From contig NZ_JMPR01000021.1 of the NCBI RefSeq assembly GCF_000735525.1, positions 1-64,000 of the forward strand: a stretch of DNA of 64,000 bases, in the 5' to 3' direction. Shown here in pieces: positions 36,490-46,580 of this stretch (within the stretch, counting starts at the first letter, position 1; each line of letters opens with the position of its first letter). A program made the translations under genes and the position numbers. The notes below the pieces were generated by a model. That model did no database searches and was not told the origin of the DNA. It saw only the letters and a list, made by a program, of their open reading frames with translations. This DNA is from Tatumella ptyseos ATCC 33301 (GTDB lineage Bacteria > Pseudomonadota > Gammaproteobacteria > Enterobacterales > Enterobacteriaceae).

Positions 36490-37068
36490 ATGTACCAGGA
36501 TATTATTCGTTCAGAACTGAATGAAGCCGCAGAAACGCTTAATGCCTTCCTGAAAGATGAAAACAATATTCATGCCATTCAGCAGGCGGCGACGCTGCTG
36601 GCTGACAGTTTCAAAGCTGGCGGAAAGGTACTCTCTTGCGGCAATGGTGGTTCTCACTGTGATGCAATGCATTTCGCTGAAGAACTGACCGGACGCTACC
36701 GTGAGAACCGCCCGGGGTATCCGGCGATTGCGATTTCGGATGTCAGTCATATTTCCTGCGTCAGTAATGACTTCGGCTATGATTATGTTTTTTCCCGGTA
36801 TACCGAAGCCGTCGGTCGCCAGGGGGATGTGCTGTTAGGTATTTCCACCTCCGGAAACTCCGCCAATATTATTAAAGCGATTGAGGCTGCCCGCAGCCGG
36901 GGGATGAAAGTGATCACCCTGACCGGAAAAGATGGCGGCAAAATGGCCGGCAGTGCCGATGTGGAAATTCGTGTCCCGCATTTTGGTTTTGCTGATCGGA
37001 TCCAGGAAATACACATTAAAATTATTCATATTTTGATTTTGCTGATCGAAAAAGAGATGGAAAAATAA
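36490..37068 (+). CDS. gmhA: Phosphoheptose (sedoheptulose-7-phosphate) isomerase
   Basis: First enzyme of ADP-heptose synthesis for the lipopolysaccharide inner core. The protein has 192 residues, exactly the family length. It is a SIS-domain protein with [20 protein letters not shown] near 54-73 and [16 protein letters not shown] near 116-131. The catalytic Glu and His are in HFAEELTG and [12 protein letters not shown]. The neighbours yafJ and dinB match E. coli lpcA (gmhA). Confidence 0.97.
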   Translation: MYQDIIRSELNEAAETLNAFLKDENNIHAIQQAATLLADSFKAGGKVLSCGNGGSHCDAMHFAEELTGRYRENRPGYPAIAISDVSHISCVSNDFGYDYVFSRYTEAVGRQGDVLLGISTSGNSANIIKAIEAARSRGMKVITLTGKDGGKMAGSADVEIRVPHFGFADRIQEIHIKIIHILILLIEKEMEK

Positions 37069-37203
37069 TCAGCGCATACCTTTCCCGAAAAATACGCGGG
37101 CAGGCGGGCTATGGTGACTTGCCAGACCGCTGACTGCGTGTTATTTCTTTGGGTTATTACGGCTAAAAACGCCGGACCATGGGATTGTGAGAGGTGATAA
37201 CTG

Positions 37204-37968
37204 ATGTGTGAATTGCTCGGGATGAGCGCCAACATACCGACGGATATCTGTTTCAGTTTTTCCGGGCTCGTGCAGCGCGGGGGAGGCACCGGGCCGCACA
37301 AAGATGGCTGGGGTATTACTTTTTATGAAGGTAAAGGGTGCCGCACTTTTAAAGACCCGCTTCCCAGTATTCACTCGCCGATAGCCAGACTGGTGCAGGA
37401 ATATCCTATCAAATCACATTCCGTAGTGGCGCATATTCGTCAGGCAAATCGCGGAAATGTCTCGCTGGAAAATACTCATCCTTTCACCCGTGAGCTCTGG
37501 GGGCGTCACTGGACTTATGCTCATAACGGGCAACTCAGTGACTATGAGGACCTGGATACGGGGTCCTTCCGGCCGGTCGGGGAAACCGACAGTGAAAAAG
37601 CTTTTTGCTGGATCCTGCATAAACTGGCCACGCGTTATCCGGAGCCTCCGGAAGACTGGCCGGCGATGTTCCGTTATATTGCGACACTGGCGGCGGAGCT
37701 GAAAGAGAAAGGGGTCTTTAATATGCTGCTGTCAGACGGCCGTTATCTGATGGCATATTGTTCCACTCATCTTCACTGGATCACCCGGCGTGCGCCCTTT
37801 GGTAAAGCCACCTTACTGGATCAGGATGTTGAAATTGATTTTCAGCAGCACACGACACCTCAGGACATCGTCAGTGTGGTGGCGACACAGCCATTAACCG
37901 GCAATGAAACCTGGCACAAAATTGTGCCAGGAGAGTGGGTATTATTTTGTCTTGGTGAGCGTCAGTAA
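37204..37968 (+). CDS. yafJ: Class II glutamine amidotransferase YafJ
   Basis: A 254-residue Ntn amidotransferase with nucleophile Cys2 (MCELLGMSAN) exposed after Met removal. The segments GPHKDGWGI, VVAHIRQANRGNVSLENTHP and WTYAHNGQLSDY are the GATase-II glutamine site. No synthase domain is attached, so the acceptor is unknown. The 3' end overlaps the end of yafK on the other strand by 27 bp. Confidence 0.92.
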   Translation: MCELLGMSANIPTDICFSFSGLVQRGGGTGPHKDGWGITFYEGKGCRTFKDPLPSIHSPIARLVQEYPIKSHSVVAHIRQANRGNVSLENTHPFTRELWGRHWTYAHNGQLSDYEDLDTGSFRPVGETDSEKAFCWILHKLATRYPEPPEDWPAMFRYIATLAAELKEKGVFNMLLSDGRYLMAYCSTHLHWITRRAPFGKATLLDQDVEIDFQQHTTPQDIVSVVATQPLTGNETWHKIVPGEWVLFCLGERQ

Positions 37969-38682
37969 GGTCTTTGAGTCAGTCTCACTGTTGCCGCTGA
38001 ACGGATTTTTTCGAACCACATACCGGCCGTTTTCTACCGTCACTGAAGGCGGCTGTTGATGTTGCAGGAAGTAGTCGTAGCCCGGTTTCAGCTGTTGCCA
38101 GAAACTGTAATACGCTGAATCCTGATGCCGCTGCATATTTTGTGCTGTCATACGGAACGGAAAAATATCCACTTCAACTTCGGACTGCCCATTGCGCAGG
38201 GCGGCATTCACAAAGTCATAAATCTGCTCCATATAGGCGTTGGTCATGGCATAACAGCCAATCGACACACAGTTACCATGGATCATCAGATATTTACCGC
38301 TGTAACCATTGTCGCGATCATACTGGTTCGGAAAGCCGATGTTGATGGCCCGGTAAAAATGGCTGTCGGGATTCAGCTGATCCAGCTTTACTGAGTAAAA
38401 CCCTTCCGGACTTTTAAAATCACCCTCCACGCGTTTCGGACCCAGGCCGCCGGAAAACTTACAGATTTTGAAACTGTTCAGTAAACGGTATTCGTTACCG
38501 ACTTTACCGTATAAATCGAGTGTCCGTTCTTCCTTAAAGATCTGAATAAATACCGGCGTCCCCAAAAGCTGCTGAGTGAGCGGTTTACTCACGGGGGGCA
38601 ACAGGCTGACGGAGTTCTGAGACGCGGCCAGACAATATGCCGGGAGTAAAAACATCGCAAGTAAGAGTGCGATTTTACGCAT
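37942..38682 (-). CDS. yafK: L,D-transpeptidase-fold murein amidase YafK (LdtF/DpaA)
   Basis: A YkuD-fold exported protein that in E. coli detaches Braun lipoprotein from peptidoglycan. The signal peptide is about 20 residues, ending YCLA|ASQN. The catalytic motif HGNCVSIGCYAMTN (about 134-147) contains the active-site cysteine. PVFIQIFKEERTLDLY and GLGPKRVEGDFKSPEGFY are family markers. The protein has 246 residues. It is convergent and overlapping with yafJ. Confidence 0.92.
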   Translation of the reverse strand: MRKIALLLAMFLLPAYCLAASQNSVSLLPPVSKPLTQQLLGTPVFIQIFKEERTLDLYGKVGNEYRLLNSFKICKFSGGLGPKRVEGDFKSPEGFYSVKLDQLNPDSHFYRAINIGFPNQYDRDNGYSGKYLMIHGNCVSIGCYAMTNAYMEQIYDFVNAALRNGQSEVEVDIFPFRMTAQNMQRHQDSAYYSFWQQLKPGYDYFLQHQQPPSVTVENGRYVVRKNPFSGNSETDSKTLLTLTKTK

Positions 38683-38900
38683 GCTGCAAATACCTTGAAA
38701 ATGAGGGTGGAAAAGAACGTAACTTCGTTTATCGTGCAGATATCCACGGTGCGGCGAAGACTCAGCGCAACATTAGCACTGTCTGTCTTTTTAGCAAGAG
38801 AACGGTGAAGATATTTATCAGTTACGCTCTGTGATAGTGACCCTCCATACAAAAGGAGGGGGGCGTCCGTAACGGTACTTCACCGTGATTGATCTTTACA

Positions 38901-38916
38901 CTGATTATTTATACAG
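38901..38916 (+). promoter_or_regulatory. LexA (SOS) box of dinB
   Basis: CTGATTATTTATACAG has the invariant CTG-N10-CAG with an AT-rich core, 34 bp before the dinB ATG. TTTACA directly before it and TATTGA just after give a candidate promoter that the box would cover. Confidence 0.8.
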
Positions 38917-38949
38917 TATTGATGTTTCTTTTCTGCGGAGCCGTCACCC

Positions 38950-40005
38950 ATGCGTAAAATCATTCATGTCGATATGGACTGTTTTTATGCTGCGGTCGAA
39001 ATGCGGGATAACCCGTCGTTACGCGACATCCCCCTGGCCATCGGTGGCAGTCGTGAGCGACGGGGAGTTATCAGTACGGCAAACTACCTTGCCCGGCAAT
39101 ATGGTGTGCGCAGTGCCATGCCGACCGCGACCGCACTGAAACTTTGTCCCTCCCTGACCTTAGTGCCCGGGCGTTTTGATGTCTATAAAGATGTGTCGGC
39201 CCATCTCCGGCAGATATTTTCGCGCTATACCTCACTGATTGAGCCGCTCTCTCTGGATGAAGCCTATCTGGATGTCACCCATTGCACGCACTTTCGCGGG
39301 TCAGCCACGCTGATTGCGGAGGATATTCGTCAGGCCATCCGTCAGGAATTGAAACTGACCGCTTCTGCCGGTATTGCTCCGGTGAAATTTCTGGCGAAAA
39401 TCGCCTCTGATCTGAATAAGCCGGACGGTCAGTATGTGATCACGCCGGCCGGTATGGATAACTTCGTTTATAGCCTGGCTCTGGAGAAAATTCCTGGCGT
39501 TGGCCAGGTTTCTGCCAGAAAGCTTGCTGATATGGGGCTGAAGACCTGTGCGGATGTCCGGCAGACCGACCTGGCCCTGCTTCTGAAACGGTTCGGCAAG
39601 TTTGGCAGGGCGTTATGGGAACGAAGCCACGGTATTGATGAACGCGAAATCGTGGTTGACCGGCTACGTAAATCGGTCGGTGTTGAAACCACGCTGGCAC
39701 AGGACATTGATCAGTGGGAGCAATGCCTGGAGGTGCTGGAGAGACTCTATCCCGAACTGGAAAGACGTCTGAGGAATGTCCGACCGGATCTGCGGATACT
39801 GCGTCAGGGTGTGAAGCTCCGGTTTTCCGACTTTCAGCAAACCACCCGTGAGCATGTCTGGTCTGTTCTGAATAAAGAAGACCTGCTGACGATCGCCTAT
39901 GAAACCTGGCAGCAACGCCGGGCAGGCAGAGGGGTGAGGCTGGTGGGATTACATGTGACCTTACCGGAACCGGACACCGGGCGGCAATTACAGCTAACGT
40001 TGTGA
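38950..40005 (+). CDS. dinB: DNA polymerase IV
   Basis: An SOS-induced Y-family translesion polymerase of 351 residues (E. coli 351). The catalytic acids are in [12 protein letters not shown] (D8) and [10 protein letters not shown] (D103, E104). The steric residues follow in [12 protein letters not shown]. The helix-hairpin-helix [17 protein letters not shown] and the little-finger domain complete the protein. It ends without the usual C-terminal clamp motif being fully obvious ([11 protein letters not shown] resembles the QLxLxL clamp-binding box). The ATG follows GCGGAG. Confidence 0.97.
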   Translation: MRKIIHVDMDCFYAAVEMRDNPSLRDIPLAIGGSRERRGVISTANYLARQYGVRSAMPTATALKLCPSLTLVPGRFDVYKDVSAHLRQIFSRYTSLIEPLSLDEAYLDVTHCTHFRGSATLIAEDIRQAIRQELKLTASAGIAPVKFLAKIASDLNKPDGQYVITPAGMDNFVYSLALEKIPGVGQVSARKLADMGLKTCADVRQTDLALLLKRFGKFGRALWERSHGIDEREIVVDRLRKSVGVETTLAQDIDQWEQCLEVLERLYPELERRLRNVRPDLRILRQGVKLRFSDFQQTTREHVWSVLNKEDLLTIAYETWQQRRAGRGVRLVGLHVTLPEPDTGRQLQLTL

Positions 40006-40172
40006 CTGACCCTGCTATAGGCCATCGCCGGAGCCCTTTCTGTATCAGGCGTCAACAGGGCAGGTTGTGCTTGCGGGCGGAGAATACCGTCAGGGGCAAG
40101 GATATGCCGGACGGCCACAGGGCGGCACGTCCGGTGACAGACCGGGAAGACTGAGGCGCTTCCCGGCGGGGA

Positions 40173-41177
40173 TCAGGCTTGTCGTCCCCGGAAGTAGGTC
40201 AACGCCAGGGCCAGCGCAAGTACCAGCCCCTTAATGATATCCATGGCGTAGTAAGGCACGGACAGCATCACCAGACCATTCTGTAATACGCCCAGGATAA
40301 TGGCGCCAATCAGAGTCCCCAGTGCATTCGGCTTACCGGAACCTGCCAGTGACAGGCCAATCCAGGCGGCCGCCACCGCATCCATCAGATAACCACTGCC
40401 GGCATTGACCTGTGACGATCCAATTCTTGAGGCCAGCAGGATCCCGCCTAACCCTGCCAGTAAAGAGGCCAGCAGATAGGCGATGACCCGATAGCGGGTC
40501 GTACGGATCCCGGATAAGCGGGCCGCTTCAGGATTTCCGCCGAGCGCATACATTCTGCGACCGTGTTTGGTCAGAGAGAGGCCAATCTGTGTCAGGATCG
40601 TCACCACCAGCATAATGATCACGATCCCCGGGATCTCGCCCAGCCAGTTAAAATTCGCCGGAATGATCCCTTCAGCCATATCACCGCTCGGCATCACCAT
40701 ATTCTGGGTAATCGACCCCCCAAAGCTGTAAGTCATTGCGACCCCCTGGACAACAAACAGGGTCGCCAGTGTGGCCAGCATATCCGGAATTCGCAGCACA
40801 ACAATCAGGAAACTATTGAACAGTCCGACCAGCAGACAAAGCGCCAGGGTGATAATGATTGCCGTCGCCGTGCCATAGCCATGCCAGACAAACATCGAGA
40901 TCACCAGCGTATTTGCCAGTGAAGCGGTGGATCCCACGGAAAGGTCAAAGCCACCGACGGTCAGCGAGATTGCTACCGCCATCGCGATCACCGTTACAAT
41001 AGCGATAGAGCGCAGAATGTTCAGCAGATTATCGGGTTCCAGAAAGCCATCGGCGGTCAGCCCGAAGCCTGCCAGAAGCAGTACGACGGTCAGCAGCATG
41101 CCCCACTTATACAGGAAATCGAATAACCGGTGATGCCATGCCGGGGATGAAGTTAATGAGTTAGGGTTGCTGCTCAC
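40173..41177 (-). CDS. Ribose-type ABC permease, predicted methylthioribose transporter
   Basis: A BPD_transp_2 (RbsC-like) permease of about 334 residues with roughly ten helices. Typical segments are GGFDLSVGSTASLANTLV and ALGGNPEAARLSGIRTTRYR. The true start is the GTG at 41177 overlapping the ATPase stop (GTGA); the frame is open upstream inside the ATPase gene only by chance. Sugar specificity cannot be read from the permease. The MetJ-box array in front of the operon and methionine salvage nearby suggest methylthioribose, a pentose analogue. No binding-protein gene adjoins. Confidence 0.82.
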   Translation of the reverse strand: MSSNPNSLTSSPAWHHRLFDFLYKWGMLLTVVLLLAGFGLTADGFLEPDNLLNILRSIAIVTVIAMAVAISLTVGGFDLSVGSTASLANTLVISMFVWHGYGTATAIIITLALCLLVGLFNSFLIVVLRIPDMLATLATLFVVQGVAMTYSFGGSITQNMVMPSGDMAEGIIPANFNWLGEIPGIVIIMLVVTILTQIGLSLTKHGRRMYALGGNPEAARLSGIRTTRYRVIAYLLASLLAGLGGILLASRIGSSQVNAGSGYLMDAVAAAWIGLSLAGSGKPNALGTLIGAIILGVLQNGLVMLSVPYYAMDIIKGLVLALALALTYFRGRQA

Positions 41178-42679
41178 GCAGGGGTACCTCCGGTTGAATA
41201 AAGCAATAATAATTCTTCGCTGGCCTGTTTGCCGTCTATTTCGGCGACAATCCTGCCATCCCACAAAACACAAATACGGTCACACAGCCCGACCAGTTCG
41301 GCAAACTCACCGGACGCATAAATAATGCCTTTACCTTCCCTGGCAAGTTCATCCACCAGCAGGAAGAGATCCGACTTCGCTTTTACGTCGACACCTTTGG
41401 TCGGCTCATCGAAAATTAAAAGGTCAGATCCGCTGGCCAGCCATTTTCCGATGGCGACCTTCTGCTGATTACCGCCGGAAAGACGACGTAATACCTGCTC
41501 AGGACCGCGGCTGCGAACGGATAATTTACCAATGATCTCCTGTGCCCATTTCACCGACTGCCTCACGCTGAAGAAGCCATAGCGGGAAAAACGATCATCG
41601 GCAGCAGCGGAAAGATTCATGGCAATATTTTCATCAATAAAAATACCTTCTTTCCGGCGTTCTTCGGGCACCAGCGCGATCCCTGCCGTGACCGAATGAT
41701 AAGGCGATTTGGGTTTCCAGGGTTTCCCGTGCAGACGACCGGTTTTCAGGCGGCTTTTAGTGGCCCCGAACAACGCCTTACACAGCTCAGTTTTACCGGC
41801 CCCGGCCAGCCCCGCGATACCCAGAATCTCCCCTTTATGTAATGTCAGGTCGATATCCTGCAGCAGCTTGTGGTCATGTAAGCCTTCAACCCTGAGTAAT
41901 TCTTCTGCAGTATGAGGAGGGCGGCGCGGAGGGTACAGGTCGGTCAGGGTATGGCCTGTCATCTTCTCGACGATCTGCTCCCCGCTCAGGGCATTCATCG
42001 GGCAGGTCCCGATTAATTTCCCATCCCGCAGAACCGTCAGCTGGTCACAGATACTTTTCAGTTCGTGAATACGGTGAGAAATAAACACGATCCCGATCCC
42101 CTGTTGCTGCAGATGACGTACGACCCGGAATAACTGCTCGCTTTCATGCTGGTCCAGCGGTGCCGTCGGTTCATCCAGGATCAGGAAACGACAATCATGG
42201 GAAAGCGCCCTGGCCAGTAAAATCTGCTGTTTTTCTGCCAGTGAGCATCGCTCAACCGGCTGGCGCAGATCGAGGGTGACATTCAGTTGTTCCAGTAAGG
42301 CCGCAGCCTTGCGATAGACCTCTTTTCGTCGATAGAGATGACCGGCATCCGCCATACTGTCCAGCATGATGTTTTCAGCAACACTGAGCGCAGGCACTAA
42401 TCCGTTATCCACTTCCTGCTGTACCAGATGGATCCCGGCACTTTTTGCCTGACGCGGACTGCGGATGTTCAGGGGCTGCCCGTCCATCAGGATTTCGCCC
42501 TGGTAATGGTGATGGGCTCCTGACAATACTGCCATCAGGGTCGACTTTCCGGCTCCGTTAGCGCCGGTCAGTGCATGCACTGAATGGCCTTCAATAGAAA
42601 AATCGACATTATCCAGTGCGGCGAACCCGGCAAAATTAATCGAGATATTGCGCATCTCGAGGCGATGAGCTTCAGCCAT
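41174..42679 (-). CDS. Ribose-type ABC ATPase (double domain), predicted methylthioribose transporter
   Basis: A 501-residue RbsA/XylG-type protein with two nucleotide-binding domains. Walker A motifs are GANGAGKST (about 40-48) and GLAGAGKTE (about 291). The first signature region is degenerate (RCSLAEKQQILLARALS) and the second is intact (LSGGNQQKVAIGKWLA), as usual in this family. Walker B segments are FLILDEPTAPLD and LLIFDEPTKGVD. It heads a two-gene operon 100 bp downstream of three phased MetJ boxes. It must rely on a binding protein encoded elsewhere. Confidence 0.85.
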   Translation of the reverse strand: MAEAHRLEMRNISINFAGFAALDNVDFSIEGHSVHALTGANGAGKSTLMAVLSGAHHHYQGEILMDGQPLNIRSPRQAKSAGIHLVQQEVDNGLVPALSVAENIMLDSMADAGHLYRRKEVYRKAAALLEQLNVTLDLRQPVERCSLAEKQQILLARALSHDCRFLILDEPTAPLDQHESEQLFRVVRHLQQQGIGIVFISHRIHELKSICDQLTVLRDGKLIGTCPMNALSGEQIVEKMTGHTLTDLYPPRRPPHTAEELLRVEGLHDHKLLQDIDLTLHKGEILGIAGLAGAGKTELCKALFGATKSRLKTGRLHGKPWKPKSPYHSVTAGIALVPEERRKEGIFIDENIAMNLSAAADDRFSRYGFFSVRQSVKWAQEIIGKLSVRSRGPEQVLRRLSGGNQQKVAIGKWLASGSDLLIFDEPTKGVDVKAKSDLFLLVDELAREGKGIIYASGEFAELVGLCDRICVLWDGRIVAEIDGKQASEELLLLYSTGGTPA

Positions 42680-42952
42680 AGTTATGTCACTACCTGGTTA
42701 GTTATTGCTACGGAAATTTCCCTGGCGGGCTTCTGTTGCCCTTATCATCGGGCAGGCAGGGGGCATAAGCTACCATAAAAGACATTTAGCCATCCAGAAG
42801 TCTGTCTATATAAGTCGAAAACCCCGGTGATGGCTAACGTAGCAGTTTAAGACGTTGCACTGAACTCAAGATATAGCGATAAATTCTGACGTCCTGATCT
42901 GTCGTGATACTTAGTGCGTTACGGAAGGTCGGAAGCGGATGAAGGCCGGGAT
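42680..42952. other. Regulatory gap upstream of the ABC operon
   Basis: 273 bp without a gene between the ABC ATPase and the pepD terminator. It contains the MetJ array at 42780-42803. A further sequence AAGACGTT at about 42848-42856 resembles an isolated Met box. No periplasmic binding-protein gene or remnant was seen. Confidence 0.6.
42780..42803. promoter_or_regulatory. MetJ-box array upstream of the ABC transporter
   Basis: Three contiguous 8-bp units, AGACATTT AGCCATCC AGAAGTCT, match AGACGTCT at 6, 5 and 7 of 8 positions. On the reverse strand it shares GATGGCTAAA in register with the mtnE-mtnC array. Confidence 0.65.
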
Positions 42953-42984
42953 GAAAAAAACCAGAGCACAGGGCTCTGGTTTTC
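42953..42984 (-). terminator. Terminator of pepD
   Basis: An 11-bp stem AAAACCAGAGC/GCTCTGGTTTT with a 5-nt loop. On the minus strand it is followed by a run of Ts (plus-strand A-run at 42954-42960). About 18 bp after the pepD stop. Confidence 0.9.
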
Positions 42985-43001
42985 TGAGAGGAACGGGACC
43001 G

Positions 43002-44459
43002 TTATTTGACAGGAACTTCTTTCAATAGTCCGGTCAGTAACTTCCAGTAAAGATCAACACTGCCGATATGTACCTGTTCATCCGGGGAGTGTGGCCCGGT
43101 GATGGTCGGTCCGATAGACACCATATCTAAGTGCGGGTACGGTTTTTTAAATAACCCGCATTCCAGACCTGCGTGGATCACCTGGATATCGGGCATTTTA
43201 CCGAACAGAGACTGATAAATTTCACGGGTTCTGGCCATAATCGGTGAATCTTTATCCGGTTCCCAGCCCGGGTAGCTGCCTGAAGCTTCAGTCGTGGCAC
43301 CGGCAAGCTCACCCAGCGATGTCAGTGTATCGACAACGTACTCTTTTCCGCTATCAATCAGTGAACGGATCAGGCTCAGGATTTCAGCATGAGAATCATT
43401 CAGGCTGACGATACCGACGTTCAGGGAGGTTTCGACGACGCCGGGAACGACATCAGAAAAACGAACAACGCCGTTCGGTGTGGCATTCAGTAATCGCAGA
43501 AACGTATCGCGGCTGTTCCGGGTCAGGGCTTCGTGCTGGCTGTCGGCCGTTTCGGTCAGCAGAACAACATTTTCATCCTTCGGACCGGCTTCATTTTTCA
43601 GTAACTGACGGGCAGCATTCACGGCCTGTTCAAACTCTGCCTGTTGTGACGGGCTGAACGCGACAGTGGCGACGGCTTCACGCGGAATAGCATTACGCAG
43701 AGTACCGCCGTTAAAGCCGAGTAGCTGGTAATTAACGCTTTTTGACAGGGTGACCAGAACACGGGCTAATAATTTGTTTGCGTTACCCAGGCCCATATGA
43801 ATATTGGCACCGGAATGTCCGCCACGTAGTCCTTTCAGAGTCAGCGAGACCTGAACGCTGCCTTCCGCCAGGGGTTCACGCTGTACCGGCAGTGTCGTGA
43901 CGGCATCAATACCCCCGGCACAGCCCATATAGATCTCACCTTCTTCTTCAGAGTCGGTATTGATCAGAATATCGGCCTGTAACCAGTTTGCCTGCAGTCC
44001 GAAAGCACCTTCCATGCCGGCTTCTTCGGTCATGGTCAGCAGCACTTCCAGCGGACCATGCTCGACACTGTCGTCGGCCAGAACGGCCAGCGCCGAAGCC
44101 ATACCAATACCATTATCGGCCCCCAGGGTGGTTCCCCGGGCTTTCAGCCACTCACCGTCGATATAAGGCTGGATAGGGTCGGTGGTGAAGTCGTGGACGG
44201 TATCATTATTTTTCTGTGGCACCATATCGAGGTGAGCCTGCAGTGCGACCGGGGTACGGTTTTCCATGCCCGGGGTTGCCGCTTTACGGATAAGAATATT
44301 GCCCACGGCATCACGTTCATTCCACAGACCGCGCTCATTTGCCCAGGCCAGAATATGTTGTGCCAGAGCTTCTTCATGATAAGAGGGATGCGGGATGGAA
44401 CAGATGGTTGCAAAAATATCCCACAAAGGCTGCGGGCTGAGCTTAGACAGTTCTGACAT
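43002..44459 (-). CDS. pepD: Aminoacyl-histidine dipeptidase (peptidase D)
   Basis: An M20C zinc dipeptidase with broad specificity, cleaving carnosine and other Xaa-His dipeptides in the cytoplasm. The protein has 485 residues, like E. coli PepD. The zinc ligands are in LQAHLDMVPQ (H80 region), GADNGIGMAS (bridging Asp) and TEEAGMEGAFG (catalytic Glu and ligand). GLRGGHSGANIH marks the lid domain, and HAGLECGLF precedes the last ligand region. It is divergent from gpt, as in E. coli. Confidence 0.97.
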   Translation of the reverse strand: MSELSKLSPQPLWDIFATICSIPHPSYHEEALAQHILAWANERGLWNERDAVGNILIRKAATPGMENRTPVALQAHLDMVPQKNNDTVHDFTTDPIQPYIDGEWLKARGTTLGADNGIGMASALAVLADDSVEHGPLEVLLTMTEEAGMEGAFGLQANWLQADILINTDSEEEGEIYMGCAGGIDAVTTLPVQREPLAEGSVQVSLTLKGLRGGHSGANIHMGLGNANKLLARVLVTLSKSVNYQLLGFNGGTLRNAIPREAVATVAFSPSQQAEFEQAVNAARQLLKNEAGPKDENVVLLTETADSQHEALTRNSRDTFLRLLNATPNGVVRFSDVVPGVVETSLNVGIVSLNDSHAEILSLIRSLIDSGKEYVVDTLTSLGELAGATTEASGSYPGWEPDKDSPIMARTREIYQSLFGKMPDIQVIHAGLECGLFKKPYPHLDMVSIGPTITGPHSPDEQVHIGSVDLYWKLLTGLLKEVPVK

Positions 44460-44712
44460 GATTCAGTCTCCTGTGCTGGCGCCGGAAAAAGTAAAAACCG
44501 GCAGGAAAAGGGTTAAGAAAAGCGAAAACAGAGGCTTTCGGCATACATTCAGAATACCACTGTTTACAGGCCGGAGGACGTACCGGGCAGGAAAAAAAGC
44601 CTCCGGAGGCAGCGGATGCTGGTTTTTAGCTCATCATATCCTTATAATCCCGCGCAAACTTTTTCACCTTGCACTTAAATTAGGCTTTTTTAATGGCCGG
44701 GGTTCCTAAAAA

Positions 44713-45171
44713 ATGAGCGAAAAATACGTTGTCACCTGGGATATGCTACAGATCCATGCCCGTACCCTCGCCAGGCGTTTACTGCCGGTAGACCAGTGGA
44801 CAGGCATCATTGCTGTCAGCCGTGGTGGCCTGGTTCCTGCAGCACTGCTGGCTCGTGAATTGGGGATCCGTCATGTCGATACGGTCTGTATTTCCAGTTA
44901 CGACCATGATCATCAGCGCGAGATGAAAGTCGTCAAACGTGCAGAAGGTGACGGGGAAGGTTTCATTGTCATCGATGACCTGGTGGATACCGGCGGTACC
45001 GCGAAAGCTATCCGCGAAATGTATTCCAAAGCGCATTTTGTGACCATTTTTGCCAAACCGGCGGGCCGTCCGTTAGTGGACGATTATGTGATCGATATCC
45101 CTCAGAATACCTGGATTGAACAGCCCTGGGACATGGGCGTGGCTTATATTCCGCCTATCGTAGAAGACTGA
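44713..45171 (+). CDS. gpt: Xanthine-guanine phosphoribosyltransferase
   Basis: Salvages guanine and xanthine to nucleotides with PRPP. The protein has 152 residues, as in E. coli. The PRPP-binding motif is [15 protein letters not shown] (about 84-98). The purine-site segment is [12 protein letters not shown], and WIEQPWDMG lies near the C-terminus. A perfect TATAAT -10 at 44643-44648 lies 65 bp upstream, followed by a PurR-like sequence. The ribosome-binding site is poor (only GGGG at a distance of about 11). Confidence 0.96.
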   Translation: MSEKYVVTWDMLQIHARTLARRLLPVDQWTGIIAVSRGGLVPAALLARELGIRHVDTVCISSYDHDHQREMKVVKRAEGDGEGFIVIDDLVDTGGTAKAIREMYSKAHFVTIFAKPAGRPLVDDYVIDIPQNTWIEQPWDMGVAYIPPIVED

Positions 45172-45180
45172 GTTAGCTTT

Positions 45181-45217
45181 AAGTAGCATCCGCCTGACCG
45201 GATGCTACTTTCTTTTC
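45181..45217 (+). terminator. Terminator of gpt
   Basis: A perfect 11-bp stem AAGTAGCATCC/GGATGCTACTT with an 8-nt loop followed by TCTTTTC, 9 bp after the gpt stop. Confidence 0.88.
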
Positions 45218-45271
45218 CCCTCGTTATCGTTCTTCAGGTACACTCACTCATCATCTTCCGGTTCCGGAGTT

Positions 45272-46522
45272 ATGAGCATGCAGACGAAAAATCTGAGTGA
45301 AGAACTGTTTAAACCCCGCTTTGAACACCCTGAAACTTCCGCATTAGTCCGCCGCATTTCCGGCAGAGTCCCGGGTTCCGGCGCATTTCCTGATACCCGA
45401 TCGCCACATTGCTGGTACCGGACATTAACGCCTTTACTCTGGAGCTGGCGCGGAGTTTCACCGATAGAAATTAATGAGGTGTTATCACGGATTGCTGCCA
45501 GTACACTTGCCAGAACTAACGAACAATTGCTGGATACCGTTCGGGGCTACCGGAACGGTAACTGGATTTATGAATGGTCTGTGCAGGCGGCCCGATGGCA
45601 GGAGAAGGCGAAGTTAAAGACGGGCGACCTGGCCGGGCAGTCCTGGCTGCATGCGGCGAATCTGTTCAGTATAGCGGCGTATCCGCACCTGAACGAAGAT
45701 GAGCTTGCCGATCAGGCCCGGGTACTGGCGTACCGGGCGTATGAACAGGCAACAACCTGCCTGAAAGGGGAACTGCGCCCTTTAAAATTTCGCGTGGATG
45801 ACGGTAAAACCGTTGATGCTTTCCTGCATCTTCCGGAACAGGGGAATGGCCCGTTTCCGACGGTGCTGGTCTGCGGAGGCCTGGATACATTACAGCTCGA
45901 CTATTTCCGTCTGTTCCATGACTATCTGGCCCCGAGAGGCATGGCGATGTTAACCCTGGATATGCCTTCGGTAGGTTACAGCGTCCGCTGGCGGCTGACG
46001 CAGGATACCAGCATGTTACATCAGCAGGTCTTGAAACAGCTTGCAGAGGTCCCCTGGATAGATCATCGCAGGGTAGGTTTATGGGGACAACGCTTCGGTG
46101 CTAACGTTGCGGTTCGCCTGGCGTATCTTGAAAGCGGATTACTCCGTGCGGTAGCCTGCCATTCGCCCATCGTCCATTGCCTGCTGACACAGGAGCCACT
46201 GCAACGCAAAGTTCCTGATATGTTCCTGGATATTCTGGCCAGCAGGATGGGGAAAAATGTCCGGGATAATCAGACTCTGGCGACGGAAATCAGCGCCTAT
46301 TCCTTAAAAAACCAGGGATTACTGGGGCGCCGGACCCCGGTGCCGATGTTATCAGCCTTCCGTAAAAATGATTTCTACAGCCCGGAGGAGGAATCTCAGT
46401 TAATCGTTAATTCTTCCGTGCAGGGGAAACTCTTGCGTATACCGGCGTTGCCGGCCATGAAGTCGCTGGCGGGCACTCTGGAGCAAATCAGTGACTGGCT
46501 CGAAAAGCAACTCAAAAGATAA
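45272..46522 (+). CDS. frsA: Fermentation-respiration switch protein FrsA (alpha/beta hydrolase-like)
   Basis: FrsA binds unphosphorylated EIIA-Glc and affects the balance of respiration and fermentation in E. coli; esterase-like activity has been reported. The protein has 416 residues (E. coli 414). The N-terminal [18 protein letters not shown] and the core segments [27 protein letters not shown] and [15 protein letters not shown] match the family. The first of two ATGs (45272, 45278) follows CGGAG. Order gpt-frsA-crl is as in E. coli. Confidence 0.94.
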   Translation: MSMQTKNLSEELFKPRFEHPETSALVRRISGRVPGSGAFPDTRSPHCWYRTLTPLLWSWRGVSPIEINEVLSRIAASTLARTNEQLLDTVRGYRNGNWIYEWSVQAARWQEKAKLKTGDLAGQSWLHAANLFSIAAYPHLNEDELADQARVLAYRAYEQATTCLKGELRPLKFRVDDGKTVDAFLHLPEQGNGPFPTVLVCGGLDTLQLDYFRLFHDYLAPRGMAMLTLDMPSVGYSVRWRLTQDTSMLHQQVLKQLAEVPWIDHRRVGLWGQRFGANVAVRLAYLESGLLRAVACHSPIVHCLLTQEPLQRKVPDMFLDILASRMGKNVRDNQTLATEISAYSLKNQGLLGRRTPVPMLSAFRKNDFYSPEEESQLIVNSSVQGKLLRIPALPAMKSLAGTLEQISDWLEKQLKR

Positions 46523-46580
46523 GTTGCGATTATTGTCAGGTTTGTTAAAAATTAATTTATCTTATTAAGGAGGATCAGTT

